Assembly: GCF_021462225.1 (NCBI RefSeq)
Contig: NC_061811.1
Location: 24,699,663 to 24,763,662, forward strand
Length of the DNA: 64,000 nucleotides
DNA from: Girardinichthys multiradiatus
Lineage: Eukaryota > Chordata > Actinopteri > Cyprinodontiformes > Goodeidae
Direction: 5' to 3'
Part shown: positions 20,920 to 35,900 of the stretch, one piece after another
Position numbering within the stretch: position 1 is the stretch's first letter
How the letters are laid out: every line of letters begins with the position of its first letter
Notes under the pieces: generated by a model
Databases searched by the model: none
Told to the model about the DNA's origin: nothing
Seen by the model: the letters and a program-made list of their open reading frames with translations, nothing else
Translations under genes and position numbers: made by a program

Positions 20920-23900
20920 GTTTGTGGCTAACGTATGTTGCTAGCAGTTAGCAAACTCTTTTGTCATAGCTCTGCGTCCGTTCACAGCTAACTGCGCCCA
21001 CTTTTGAAATAGTTTTTCGTGTAATTTAACGAGCTTCCATAGTTTATTGCTCCTGTTTTGTAAAATACTGGCCTTGGCCGTGCAGTTTAGTTTCTGTATT
21101 TATGAGTTAGCAAACACAACGTTTACTAGCTCGCCGCTAGTTAATCGAATTTGATATTTCTGTAACAACAGAAAGGTTTGCATTTTGATCTGTCCCTAAT
21201 ACATAAAGTGTTCATAATTCATAGCTTACATTTGAGGCGAGTCGAGGTGAAATGCTGAGGAAGCGCTGAGGAAGCCGATCTCTCAGGCTACATTATTACT
21301 TTGCATGGACTTTTTACAGTTATTTTGAGTAAATGTTTGTTACGACAGGTCTTAGAAGTTTGGGTCCGAAAAATACCTGCAGGATCTGCCTTATTACTTT
21401 CAGCAACCTTCTAACAGTCATAGTTCATGTTTTTAAGTACCTAGTCCACAACAATCAGGTAGTTTGTTACCTTGGCACACATTTTATCATCCCCCGAGTT
21501 AAAGTTACAGCGACTATAGCTCTAAAAAGGCTGTGGATCTTGGTATTATTTGAAAGTTTAGTTTATGCTCTTTCAAATTAATTAGATTTGACATAAAGTG
21601 CGTTTGAAACTGTCTACATGCCTACAAAATGTTTTTTTGTTTTTTTTGTTTTGCAATTGAGGACACGCCTCTTAAGTTATATGCTTACCAATAACCAACC
21701 ACTTTCTGTCCTGTGTGTTTAGGGGATTGGATGTTTCTACTGCTTTTTAGTGTTATTTTACTAGGTTCATCTTTCATTAACTTTGAAAACCTAGGGCAGC
21801 AGCTCCACTGAGAATTACTGCACAAAATATTTGCATTTTATTTCCCTAATCTAGCAGTAAATTAGATTGATGGATAGACAGTGTCTCTATCACGAGAGTC
21901 TTGACAGAGTTTGAAAGCTTGGACACCTCAAATCATCTCAGCCTGGTTGAACACAGCCATGCTTTCTACTACCACCAACAACCAAAAGCAATTTGCAATA
22001 CCGGCCTTTAAGACAGAAGTAAATGATAAATGTTAGGGGTATTGATGCAGTTTTGGTAGCATATGATGGACCAATAACATCCATACCAGTTTTGGGCTCA
22101 AAAGGCAGGGAAAGTCCATCCAACTGAACAAGGTTTGAAGGCTTATAGTCGGCCACATTTTGCATCCAAGCCTTCCTTTGCGAATAGTGTTGTAAACATT
22201 GAAATTCTGCTTTAATATTTTCTCTATTGTTTTTTTCCCCTTTAGTTGTCAGTTATCCTCAAACAATAGACATTCACAGACATTGAAAAATTGTTACATA
22301 GAAAGTATATCATCTGATATGTTAGTCATTGGTTAATGAATGATTTGTAGCTGCTATGTTTTCAGCATTGCCAAGCAACAGTTTTATATATATTAGTATT
22401 GGGCCAGTGATCATAAATGACTTGCCCTGCACTGAAAACAAGCTACATTGTCAAAAAATGACATATCAAACTGGGTCACTGGTTTAGGCCAGCTAATTAT
22501 TGTATTCTGCTGTCAGTCACCTCCAGCTAATATTGGAGAGGATTGGTTTAAAATGCAGAACTACAATAATTATGGAGTGCAAACTTCCTAAACAACTGTA
22601 ATGAAATATTGATATTTCTTATAACAGAATTTGTCCGACATGCCTCGAAACCAGTCGGTAAGTATTGAAACTGGTGACTAGCCGAGGCTTTTTTCTTTGT
22701 GTTGGGATTGATTAATGCTAATGTATTGGTTTTACTGATTCCTGCACATTATTGTTGTTGGGTGGCGGCCTGTCACTATAATCCTGTAAAATTATCAAGG
22801 GCTGGTATGATGACGATGTGGAAAAATAATATGGTTTCACGGTCTCACACAAAATTAAATTCAAAATGTTGGAACATGATTTATTTACTTCTAGTTAAAA
22901 TAGAATGGCAACAATTATTAACACAGCTGCAAGGATATCTCTAGAAAAAATAAGCCTGTTTGCTTGTAAACTACCCCCACCTATTCTTTGAAGCGTGCGA
23001 AAAAAGTAGGAGCCTTATCACAGCTAGCCAACTGTCAGTGTTCAGCAACAGGTTGGGTAGGGACAACGCTATGTTACTTTATGCTGCACACAGCTGGAAA
23101 AGTTTTGTTACTCTGATCCGTATTCTGGCATCACATTAAAAGGCTTTGATCCATTGTAAAATGTGTGGTTTTGAATCTGTAACTTTTTAAGGCCATGCTA
23201 CTGGTAACATGCCGGTTATCATGTAGTAAATAGACCTGACTTACATAGTTAAGTCATTTTGTAAAAAATAAACCTAGATTTTGCGCTGCAGATTCATTGT
23301 CATCATTATTTCATTGAATACATTGGCCACACCAAAGGTTTGTTGTGATGGGCCTTCCTGTCTGACAGTTATCACTCTTCTGCAATATGATATGATTGCT
23401 TTCATAAAAAAAAAAAATCATCCATGATCATGAAAAATAAAAAGATTTAGAATGTCAAGCTAAAACGATACTTAACATGTAATTGAAATGTAATGTATGC
23501 GCCCCATGAACAGTGCAGTGCTTTCTGAAGGCCATCAGATGGGGCAGTGGGTCCAAAAGATTACAGAAGCTTTGTTTTGCCTGTGTTTCACATAGGAGAT
23601 GTTGCTATGGTAATGCTTTGCTGTTAGTTGCTCTGATTTTGCTCATGCTACCACATTGGAAGCACCGTCTGTCCCCAAAGATTTAACAAAAATGAAGATA
23701 AGCAGAGGGAATGGGGTTTCTTTAAGCCAGTTGTACGGCGTGTTTTAGTTTTGGCATTTAAACCATTTTTAACACTCTGCTTTCAGTGGAGTACGCTTCA
23801 GCTAGCTGCTTAGTCAGACTCTCAGCGGTGCAGAAAGGGCCTTGGGCTAAACACAACTCATCTGGCTTATGTCTTTCTGAGATTTTGATGCTCTGTGTTA

Positions 23901-26900
23901 GGTAGAATAGCTGAATATCACTGTGGTAGGAGGGTGGGTGCGTTTTCAAGTGATTATTGAGCCTCAAGCCAACTTTCTAGTATTAGAGTAGACATTAAAG
24001 GATAATGAAGCTGAAGAAACAATCTGAAATTTAAATTTGTCTTTTGCTATATGGGAGTAGAAAGCGAAACCTACTATGCGACTTTAACAGGAACACTGAC
24101 ATGCATGCACATACGGTGAAGTTGTGCATCATGTATGTGACTCATTGCACAGAGCAACAAGTAGGTCTCCACGGAGCGCGTAATCTCGGATTGAATTGAG
24201 CATGCACGCTCTGATGCTGCTTGCCACACATGGACCTTTGTCTCCTCCTCTCCGTGTGACTGCATCTCCCAGTCTCCACCCTCTACCCTTGGTCTAGACG
24301 TATGCCATCAGCTTTCAAGAGTTTGCGGATCCCTGTGCTCTGGATGATGTGCTGGGATGGTGGTTTTAGCAGACTGTCGTGCTGCCAGCAGGCTATGAGC
24401 TCTACATCAGGACCATTAAACCACTGACCCGATATGGGAGAAAAAGGCAGCTCTGACCCATCTGCAAGAAAACCAATCAATTGCAGACTGTTAGATATTG
24501 ATGGACAGCAGTGACAAGCTCTCTGTCAAAGAGACAACCGGTGTGATCTGATCGAACCTAATGAAGGACGAGATGGGCCGTGAGAGAGAGGCAGCAAATA
24601 AGAAGAGGAAGGGTGTGTTGCAAAGAAGAATTGGATTGAAGAGAATTTGCACCAAAAAGGACCTTGAAGGAGTTCACATTAGAAGCATGGCTTAATCTGG
24701 AATTGTCTTTCGTTATGGAGTTATATCTCAAGGAGTTTCACAGAAGACTTGAGGATGTTTTTAAAAGTCCTCCTTGAGGAAAATTGCAGAGCAGCAGTAC
24801 AGTGTCTTTCTTTTTCTTTTTTTTTTTTACATTGCTCTGTTTCTGGTCTACTGAGGTCATTCTGAGTCATTAAATTCTGCTCATCTCATGTGGGGGGCTG
24901 CAGTTTTCTGGAGATTGGATAAATTTTTAGCATACTCACTTTATTTTGAACTTTGCTGTCGTGGTAGGTTATGCTGTTCCCTATCATGGGTGCGAGTGGG
25001 ATTTCTTCTCGCTTCACTGGCTTTTTTCCCCCCTTTGTATCTGATAGTTCCAAACTGGTTCCTATCCCTTTCAATCAACAACTTCTGCATAACTCTCTCT
25101 GTGAGCAAAAACCTATTGCTTTCTTTAGCTCAAATCTGGACTGGAGTCTTTTCTTTTTTTTTTTAATTCTTTTTTTCATTTGACGCCTGAATTTCACTAT
25201 GCTAGTCGTTTGGTGGTGCTCTGTGATCCTGACCTATGTGTCCATCTACCTCTCGCTGTCTTTTCTGCGCAGCTTGCTAGTTTCAGAAAGAAGCGGGCGA
25301 AAAGCGACGGTGCGAGGGCGGCGAAAAAGACGCAGAAGGGGAAGGGCCAGACTGTCTCGAAGAATGACTGCTCAACGCAAGACCGTTGGGTAGAACCCCC
25401 TCTGCCACCGGTCAGTGCTACAGGGCTAGAAGGCAGGACGGATTCAGAGGTATAGTTGAGTATAGTTCTGCTGTGGAAATTTGATGTTAATGTTTTTTTG
25501 TTCAAATACTTCCTTCCTAACATCACACAGGCTTAATATGTTGTTCCTGCCCTTTGTCTGAACATAGACTTTAGAGAACTGGGTCACTAACCATCACATT
25601 GCCTTTAAGGCCTGTTGTCATAGCAACTTGACCAGGATTAACTGAAGCTTCATTTGTTTCTGTTTGTGTTCAGTCTACATGAAATGTACATTTGTTAACA
25701 CAGAATTTGTACTGAATGTTTTGTTGAATTTCATTCTTCTTATTTTTGTTGTTATTAAGGGGGGCTCAAACTCTGAGAAGTCAGAAAATCAGCAAAATGA
25801 CCAACAAGAGGATCAGTGCTCTAGTCCGGAGCGAAGCCTTTCCCCTGTAGAAGACCTGATAGAAGAGGAGCTGGATGCACTTACTGGCAAAGAGCAGCTC
25901 AAGGTATCCAGCATAGACAGCTAGATGCTCAGGGTTCTTGTGCAGTCCGGAAAGGTGCAGAATTATTTTCCGGTTCTGGATACTGAAGTGTGGAAATGAC
26001 ACTGTAGATTTTTTATTTTTTTTCCAGGATTTATTTTATCGATCCCTCCATCCATGTAACTTCAAACCCACTCCCCTTCTTCTCAAACATGCAATTTGCC
26101 CTAAAAAAATAAATCCTATTTAATTTGCATATAGATTTAAACCCAAAATTATTCATATTCCCGGCAGATTTAGATTTAAAATCCTTTTAATTCAAACAAG
26201 ACGTTTGTTTCTGAGTGGAAATGAGATGGCCTTCTCTGAAAACATAACAGTACAAAAGGAGCAAAACACAAAAAATATTTCAGTTTTCATTTAATTTCAC
26301 CTTTTCTTTTTTTTTTTTTTTTTTTTTTTAAACTAGGAACACTCATTAAGATTAAACATCTTTTACAGAAAGCTCCTGTCCATCCCTATGCATGTTTTCT
26401 TGGGTATTTTGATGATTTATTCTTGGCCATAAGCTTTGCGGTCTTTGACGTTGAAAGGCATCGTTGCCATTACTTTAATCTTTAACTTCCTCCACATATT
26501 CTGGACCACTCCAAAAAATCATTTCTTCAAGTCAGAAGAGACATGCTGGCAAAATTACTTTAAACCTAAATCTACAAGGTGTATGAATAATTTTGGACAT
26601 ACCTGTAGGTTTGACTATATATCACGTATTCCATTCAGGTTTTTGGTTCCTAAAGCAAACATTCTGTACCCCAGATGTACAGAGCTATACAAACGTCTGT
26701 ACAAATAAAATTTTTCACCTCTCTAAAAACATGTTTTTGAAGAAATGAAATCATTTGTCTTGATTGTTCCTAAACTGGCATAAATTACTGTGTCTGCAGC
26801 TTTTGCAGCAGGCCGTTGAGAAGCGAAATGAAATCATTTCCAAGCTCAGCCATAACCTGCAAGAAGCCCTTGCAAGTAGAGACCAGGTGCAACTGGAGGC

Positions 26901-29900
26901 TCAGTCTCTTGCTGGACAGATTCAGGCTCTGCAGAAACAGCTCCAGCAGGTAAGCCCCTCTCAGAGCGGAAGCATTTTAGGATTTAGGTATTTTTGCTGT
27001 CCTCGGCTCCATATAGATGTTTCTGTTTGATTTCATACAGACCAGTGTAGAGTTCCTGCGAATAAAAGGTCACTCGGGGGCTGAAGCCTTTGGTGTTGTA
27101 GAGCATCACCATGGACTTTCTTCCCAAGCTACTAACATCAAGCATAACGAGGCAACACCAGAGGGACCAGGAAATGCCAGTCATGGCTCCCAGCAGAGCC
27201 CTGAAGGCTTCAGTACAGACAGCGACACTGAGACGGACACTGTTCTACACAAGCTGATGTTTGAGCTGGAAGAAGAAAGGAAGAAAAACCAACGCATAAG
27301 TGCTGAACTAGCAAAGGAGATGGAGAGAAACCTTCACGTGCTTTCATTGTTGGAGGAGGTGAAGCAAGGGAGGGAAGAGGAGAGAAAGGAAAGGGAGGCC
27401 CAACTGCAAGACCTCCAGACCCAGTTAAGCCAAGTACAAACCCAGTGCCTTACCATGCAGCAATACAAAGAGGAGAAGGAGAAGCTGAATAGGGAAGTGC
27501 TGGAGCTGAGAAAAGTGCTTCAGGAGGAAGAAGATTCAGAGAGGAGATCCAATTTGGGTACTGCCAGCTCTGTTTTTTCTCCCCAGACTCGTGAGGAAGA
27601 AAATAAGAGACTGAAAGATGAGATGAAAAGGCTCAAAGAGGAGGTTGAGCATGTCATGCAGCTGTTGGATAAGAGTGAAAGACAACTTAAGCAAAGAGAG
27701 AAAGAAGTGGAAGGACTCAAAGCTTTTAAGAACCAGGAAAACCATGCCAAAGCTGTCTTTACTGCTGAGGGGATTAATACAGAGGAAGCCAATCAGGAAA
27801 GTGGACCTGATGATAATGGAAATCTGGATACATCAGGACAAGGGGATATTCTGATGGCGCGGTACTTGACCTCTTTTCCTGCTGCATATTCACAATCTTC
27901 AGTGGTAAATGAAAGCTTCAAACAGCCCAGTCAGCTGGATGTGTCTGCCGACTGCAGGTGACAGAAGCTGTTGGATTATTATTTTTAAATTGATTGATTT
28001 CTTGTTGTTTCCTCACTTTTTATACTGGATGGCAATAACATTTCCTCTTCATGCCTCTCTGTACAGTTTTGAGCTTAACAGCGAAGTTTTCGGCGACCAG
28101 CCCCTGCTGTCAATTTCAAACCGCGTCTGTGAAGAAAACGAGAACATTGAGAACATCAGCAGCTCACAGTACGGTGACCCACAAGCCGGCAATCCCCGTG
28201 ATCCTTTAGCCTCTCTCTGGCCTCACAGCTCAGCTTCTGGTGAAATGGGGTTGAGTCAAATGTCTGAGCAGCAGTTTGAGGATATTGATTTGGAGAAACA
28301 ATTGCTGAGCCAGCAGTGTGGGGAGCTGCGTGAGGAGCTGGTTCTAAAGGAGCGGGACTTGGGTGTGTTAAGGGAGGAAGTCATCAAGACTGCAGAGGAG
28401 TTGGAGGAGGCACGGAGCAGGTAATGAAAATGGCAAGAAAATAGTTTGGTTTTGTCTCATTAACGACCTTTTTTTCTTTTGTATTAATCTAATCTTCCAT
28501 GTTGTGTAACTGCTGTTGAGCTGTGAAAGACGTCTCTGCAAACTGTCCACCAACCTGCCAAAGTATGCTGGTGTGGTTTTCCTACTACTGGGATTTGTTT
28601 GACCAAAGCAAAGTAGAGCATGGTTGTGAAATGGAAAGAAAATTATGCATAAACTCTTTCTTTTTTTGTTATTATAAATGAAAAGCTGAGAGGTGTGGCA
28701 TGGATTTGCTTTCAGCCCCATGAATCAGTTGTTTGTAGAAACTTTTGTTATTTTGTGGGAATCTCTAGGGGTCTCCAACTCCGGTCCTCAAGAGCTACTG
28801 TCCTGCAGCTTTTAGATGCATCCCTGCTCCAGCACACTTGAATCAAATGAAAGGCTCATTACCAGGCATTTGCCAAACTTGATGGCATGTAGAAACGGTG
28901 ATTCAATCGTTTGATTCAGCAGTGTTGGAGCAGGGATGTATCTAAAAAAAATTTTGGTTTTTTTCCCCCTCCAGGATTACCCTGGAATCTCCTCTGTACC
29001 CCACACTTTTCAGATTTGATTTTGTAAAAACATGTGAAAGCCACCTGTTTTTTTCCTTCCATTTCACACTTTTATGCTTCTTTGAGTTGGTCTATTACAG
29101 AATGTTGGTGGTTCTCATGACAAATTGTGTATTTCATTTGATCATAGCTGCTTGCAGAGGCAGGCCATATGTGTCTGAGATAAATATGTAGAAAAACCAA
29201 AGACATTTCTTTAATGCATTAATGCTAGTTCATTAATCTCAAAATTTATGTCTTAAGCCTTTTTAAATGACCTCATCTGCTCAGGTGGGCCCAGGTAACA
29301 GAGGAACTGCAGGAAGTTCTCGGCGAACTTGAAGAAGAGAGGGAGAGAAGGAGACTTGTTGAGGAGGAGATGAACTTGAAAGCTCATGAGCAGGACAGCT
29401 CTACCATCAAAGCTTTAATGGACGAAATGGGAAATGAAACTGTAGGAACATTAATGGGACTAGAAGCTGGAAGAACTGCTGAAACCTCCCTGTTTAACTC
29501 TTCATCGGAATATGTGGGTGAACCTTCAGGGAAAATAAATGAGGAAACGGAGGAAAAGATTTCGCTTTTGGCCCCTCAAAATCAGGAGGAGCCGCAGGTG
29601 GAGATGAAGGCAAGTACAGATTCTACCAAAGACATTTCAAAGCCGAGTCAGGAGATCCAGATCCAAACATTACAGGCATATCACTGCAATACAGAATATA
29701 TGAATATGCTTAAGATTTCAAAGTAAGGCAAAATGCCAGCTCGGTGAAATTAACTTATTTTTTGTTGTTTTCTTTCTATCTCAAGGCCTACTGTGACCAT
29801 CTAAAATCCGAACTAGAGGAGACAAAGATGGAACAGAAAACTGCATCAACCCTCTTAAGTCTGAAGGTGGCCGAACTCGATGCTCTGTCCAAAGAGCTTG

Positions 29901-32900
29901 AAATGACTCGGGAACAGTTTCAGAAGCTCCAAGCTGAAGTCGACAGACTACAGCAAGAACTACTGAAAAGCCAGGACAGTCTAGACTGTGCTGAAAGGCA
30001 AAAACATGAGCTGGAGTCTCAAATTCACAGCCTGAGAGAAAACCTGGCCTGTATGGAGGAGGCGCAGGCTCTTTTTGTGAAACAGAGGGAGGAGGAGAAG
30101 AGAAAGGAACAGCAGATGGACGAACAGATACAAAAGATGGAACAGGTCCTAGAGGAGGAACTCGAACAGTTTGAGAACATGATGAAAGCCAAGGATGCTG
30201 AGGTGAGATGTGCAGAATATTAACAGGATTTATTCTTCCGTTTGGTTTGCTCCTATATGATTTATAACTTTATCCAACAGTTGGCTGAAGAGAAGGAAAA
30301 ATGGGAGGAGGAGAGGCAGGAGAAGGAAAAGCTCATTGATGCGACTCGTTTGCTGGAGGAAAAAATGAAAGGAAAGGAAGAGGAGGTGAAGACTCTCCTT
30401 GAAAAGCAGGCCATGGCTGTGGAGGAAGCTTCAGGAAGACTTGAAGCTTCTCATGAGCAGGAAATAAAAGACTTGATGGCAAAACATCAACAAGAGGTGG
30501 GATTTACAAACTGTATAAACGTTGTCTTCAGATTGTGATTCTGGACATTCCAATGTTTCTATATTTCTTCCTGAATACACATGTAGATTTCTGAGTTGAA
30601 TGATCACCTGGAGACAGAGCTGCTGAAACAGCGGGTCAGTATGGAGGAAGAGCAGAAGCGACAGATCACCTTCATTAAAGAGGTATCACTCAGTCGCTCT
30701 GACATATCTAAAAGTTCCCGTTATTTTTTTGTTTTTTTTTTTGTTTCTTTGCTTATTCCTTTTTCTGTTTCAGGTAACTGAACGGGAGCATGAGAGGATG
30801 GTGTCAGAACTGACGGCCAAACACAACGAGGAGCTTGAACAACTGAGGACAGAGTTGTTCCTGGAGCTGAGGGAGAGCATGGAAGCTGCCCACCAGGCTG
30901 AGATGCATCAGGCACAGGTACATTTTTATAATCCACAATTTCATAAAAATAAAAAAAAAGGGAAACATGTCAACTTTCACAAAAATTGTATTAAATTATT
31001 TATTGTATATAATAACAGTTTAGGCTTTGTTTAATATGGCTGTTGAGGAACTGGAAAAAACTAAAGTTTAAACATAGATGCTCTAACACTAGTTAGTCCT
31101 ACTATGACACATAAAATCGCCAATAAACTGCAAACTGTGTTTAGGCCCAGAAGACCTTGGAGCTTGAAGCTCTACGTCTGAGCCTGACCACAGTTCATAT
31201 GTCTCAGCTGGAGACTTCCCAAGCAAACGTGCAGCAAGAGCAACATTCTGCTCTCTGTAAGCTCCAGGCCTCAATGAGGGACACTTTCACCCAGGAAAGT
31301 GCTCTCCTTCAAGCTCGGCATCAGTCGGACCTGGACAAAATCAACCAACAGAACCAAGAGCAGCAAGACAGGCTGCAGAAGCTGCACCAGAAAGAGATTG
31401 GTGAGTACAAACACACTGGAACACTTGTCTGCAAATTTGTCCTGAAAATGTTTGCATTTTGTTCTGGTGTTTGACTGTTTTTAGATGAGTTGAAGCAGCA
31501 TTGGGAGAGCCGCTCTGGTCAGGAGAGAGCTTCAATGGATGAGAAGCAAGATAAGGAAATACAGGTTGGGCTTGTTTTGATCTATTTATTGTTGTTCTTT
31601 GCAAAAACATCCATCTCACTTGAACTTTTTTATATTTTCTCACTTTTATATGTGATTGATGGAAAATAACTCAAAAGTTGTGAAATGGAAATGATACGTG
31701 GGTTTTCACAATTTTATAAGTACAATGTTTTGTGCGTTTGTATATTCAGGCCACCTCAGTCGGCCACCTTCAGCTATAATTACAGCTGAGCGTCTTTTGG
31801 AGGTATATCTCTACCAGCTTTTCATCTAGAGACTTAAAATGTTGCCCATGCTTTCTTTGAAAAATATCTCAATCCTAGATTAGATGGAGCATCACTTTTC
31901 AAGTCATGCCAGTGATTATTGGTTGGTAGGTCCGGCCAGTCTGTGTGAAATTGCCTATCTGCTGTGCTGTTCAGCTGGAAGGTGAACCCCTGCCCTAGTG
32001 TCAAGTCTTCTGCAGCCCCCAAGAGTCTTTTCCAGGATTGCTACGTTTTTTAGTTCTAGTCATCTTCCCATCAACTCTGACTTGCTTTCCTTTTTTCTGC
32101 TGAAGAAAAGCACACCCACAGCATGATGCTGCCACCACCATGTTTCTCAGTACATCAGTTGTGGGTTCAGAGTAATGTGTACGGTTAGTGTTCTGCCAAA
32201 TGTACCATTTTGCTTTTTAAACAAGCAAGCTATACACTTCAGATTTGGAAAACGACTGTATGTGTCAGATTTTCCATTTCACAATTATGTGCTACTTTGT
32301 GTTGATCAAAATGTTTAAGACACACAAATATCTGTGCAAAGCACTGAATCAACCACTGTTACGTTATTTCAAAGCTAATAAGGATGTTTTTTCTTAGGCT
32401 CTAAGAGTACAGTGGGAGACGGAAGCTGAAACAATCTGCCAAAGGTCCTTATCAGAGATTCACAACCGTCTCAATGCCGCACAGACGGAACTGATCAACA
32501 CCCAGGCCTCCCTTGCAGAAACAAGCAATGCTCTAGCAGATGCCAGAGCAGCTCTGCCTCAGACCCAGTCTGAACTGCAGGAGACGAAGGCCGCACTGGA
32601 GGAACTCCAAACGTCCAGTAAGGAGCAAGTCCAGAAACTAGAGGAAGACCTGAAACAAGCCTGCGCCGACAAAGATGCTGCTGCCAGTAAGTTGCGTCGT
32701 GGTACCCTTTCTTTCTCAGGTATGCCAATACCAGAGAAAGTAAAAAGTTGTACAGATTTGAGTCTTGCATAAACAAGTAAAGTTTTAGTTATCTGACTAT
32801 TTTATGGAAGTACACATTTTAATAGAGTATTATGCACATTAGGAAATTAAGTAAACTTGTTTTTTTTTAATCAACCATAGACACTTGAAAATACTTTGGC

Positions 32901-35900
32901 ACTTTTTTGTTATATTTTTATTCTTCATTTTGCATGATGTGATTAGTATATTTTTGTTTCTTTTTTTGTGAATTCTTAGATTCTTTGGAGGAGTTAGTTT
33001 GTAGTCATAAGACAGCCCTGCAGCAGAAAGAGCAGCAAATACTCCACCTTGAGGAAAAAGAGAGGCAACTGCAGCAAGAGGTCGGTTTACTCTAAAACAT
33101 GATTGTTTTAAGGTCTTGGACAGTTAATCTGCTGTAAACATGCGTTTAAATACATTGATCTTAAAAGAAGTTTGCTCCTCATCATTCAGGTTTTGCACCT
33201 TCAGGAAGAGAAGGCATTGCTTAAAAAGAGCTCAGAAGAAGAAGTCGGTCTGCTGTGGACCCAGGTGGAAAGCATGAGAGCTAGCCGTCAAGAGCTGGGA
33301 GGTAAAATCACTACATCAGCCTGACCTCTGCAGGACTGTGTATGGGCACGTGTCTTTCAAGCTTGCTTTCTTTTTCTTCTCATTAGCACTGTGTTAAACA
33401 TTTCTCTATAAACTGGTATTTTTGGGAGTGAAAAAAAACAAACGTGAAAGCAAAACTTGACACCGATTAAAACCATGTTTGTTCTTCCAGTATGGTTTTC
33501 AGACCCTTCTCTCTGTGTCTGCTTGGTCATCTTCCAGAGCTGAAGGAGCAGCTCATGGCTCGCTCATCTCAGGTCGACGACATCGAACATCTAAAGACGG
33601 AGTTCAGTGAGCAGAAACGAGAAATCAAAGTGCTGCATGAGACTGAGCTGGAAAACCTCAGGAAGTACGAGGACTCGCCAACACATTTAGGATCACACAT
33701 TAAACTTGGACTCAGGCATGGCGTGGTGTGATATTTTTACTGAATGATAGCCTGTAGAAAAATTAAATCTATGGTTGTAGAAGTGACCTGCAAACAGATG
33801 GGTTACCTTTCAGATCTCATGTGTTCACTTTGCTATGACAGCATGAGTTTTTACACAAGAAACATTTGCTGAAATATGCAATGAGCTAAAGAGATGTAAC
33901 AAATAATCTTCGTGTTGCAAAAATACATTTATCGCATAATTCGGCAACAGTAAAATGAAGTGAATGGAGTAAAATGATGTACAAGATATAGTACACCTGA
34001 AACGCCCACCTAATGCGCCAAGTGAAATAGGGTTTTACCCCATTTGAGCTTCCATACAAGGGCATAAACCATCAGTTGATTTCTGCTGTGGGATATTTGT
34101 GTGAGAATTTAAGAGTGTTACAGAGAGACGTTTAACACCTCTGAAAATAGAAATATATTTCAGAAACCCTGTTAGGAAGCTATAGATAATATTTAACATT
34201 TCATAATCTCATGATTTTAATAGAGACTGAAGTGTAAAGCTGCTGGTTTACTTGCATTGAGAAATTTTAAATGTAACTGCACCTGGATCTGTACGTTTGG
34301 GCAAACCACGAAGCAACAACATTCCAGTTTGTACTAATTTAAGGTTTTTTATTTTATCATAATACAAATTATATACACCTGTTTTATTGATTCAGTTATC
34401 AACCAAATTGCGTTTGACTTCAAAAACCTTTCTTATTGTGTCAAATATTGCTATTTAATTTAAAAAAGCCTGTAACTGATTTATATTTTTGAAGTTGTTT
34501 TCCACCGTTTTGATATCCTGTATGTAAAAACAAACAATATTTTTGCTGTTTTGAGTGCGACTATCTGCGTGGATAGCAAACCAGCAGGCTGCTGCTCTTT
34601 TAAATATTGTCATCTTAATAAGGCAAGTTAGGTTTATCTGCGTGGCAGCATTCATACACACAATTTAAAAAACAAAAACCAAATATGATGCTGCACCATG
34701 ACTTAAAACTTTATAAATGGTATGAGTGGAATTTTACATAGATTTTCAAACATAATCTTTTAAAAACTTTTGAGACTGATAACCAGCTCATGCCTACTTT
34801 GCGCTGTGGTTTATTCCATTAACACAGTTTGCTTTGCAGTGCAATGTTGCACCAATAAATCTCAAAACGTCGTCCTTCCTTAGGTACTTTGAGAAGCGGC
34901 TGCATGCATCGGAGGAGACCTACAAAGAAGAAATAGCTCTGCTCCAGCTGAGGTTGGTCGAAAGTGCCTTGGAGGAATCTGTAATGAAAACTGCAGAGGA
35001 CTGGTATGTTGGTAGGCCTTCATATGTCATGATGTTTCTCCAGTGCAGTTTGAAAACACCTTGAGCATTCATTCCTTTGGTCTCGGTTTCAGTACTTTGC
35101 ATCACATTCCGGCCGAGGAAAAGGATGTAAAGGATGCACCTATTGGTCGCGCTGTAAGAATGTTTTGAAGCCAAATGATTTGATGTTTCATTAATTTACT
35201 TCCTTGAGTCTCTCTAAAGATACTTCATTGTTTGTTTTGTCTTATGCAGGAATTACTCGACAAGTTGAGGCTTGAGCTGGAGGCAAAGCATGCGATGGAC
35301 CTTTCCAAGATTGAATCTTCTTTGGCTCTTTCTTATAAAGAAGAGCTGCAGCAGGTCAGGCACCATGTTTGACTCATGTATGCTAAAGAGTCAATAACCT
35401 GACATTTCCCATTTTAGTTTACTTTGTTGTTTCTCAGGTGCGCTCAGACCTCACCGACCATTACTATGAAGAGCTGCAGGGGATGAAGACCCGTCATGCC
35501 CTGGAATTGGAGCAACTCAGAGCCAAACTTTCAGAAAGTCATTTACAAGGTGTCTTACAATTACATTTCAACAAATAAATGCTCACTTTTCTTTTTAAAA
35601 GATCGTAACATTAAGAAAATCTTCATGCAGATCTCACTACAGTACACTTGAAGGCAGAACGGCAGGTAGAGGTAATAAAATAAATTTGGAACATTTGATT
35701 TGAATTTTATCTGCATTTTGTTTTCTTGTTTTATTTCAGTGTTTTATTCTTAATCAGGTTGAGGTAGAACAGAGGATGTGGCATCTCACTGAGGAGCTGC
35801 AGACAAGGACAACAATCATCCACACCCTTGAGAACAGCCTTGCTGCCTTGAGTAAACGGCAAAAAGCTGATCATGGGGAGGATATTCTGGAGAAGCAGAG

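Noticed and set aside
21938..22165. Retroelement integrase gene in intron 1
   Set aside because: Only a short PFEPKTGMDVIGP-like match to BEL/Pao integrases; too little for a separate call, so it is mentioned under intron 1 only.
24888..25183. Hydrophobic open frames in pcnt intron 1 as a small membrane protein
   Set aside because: They stem from T-rich intron sequence ahead of exon 2 and have no splice or domain support.
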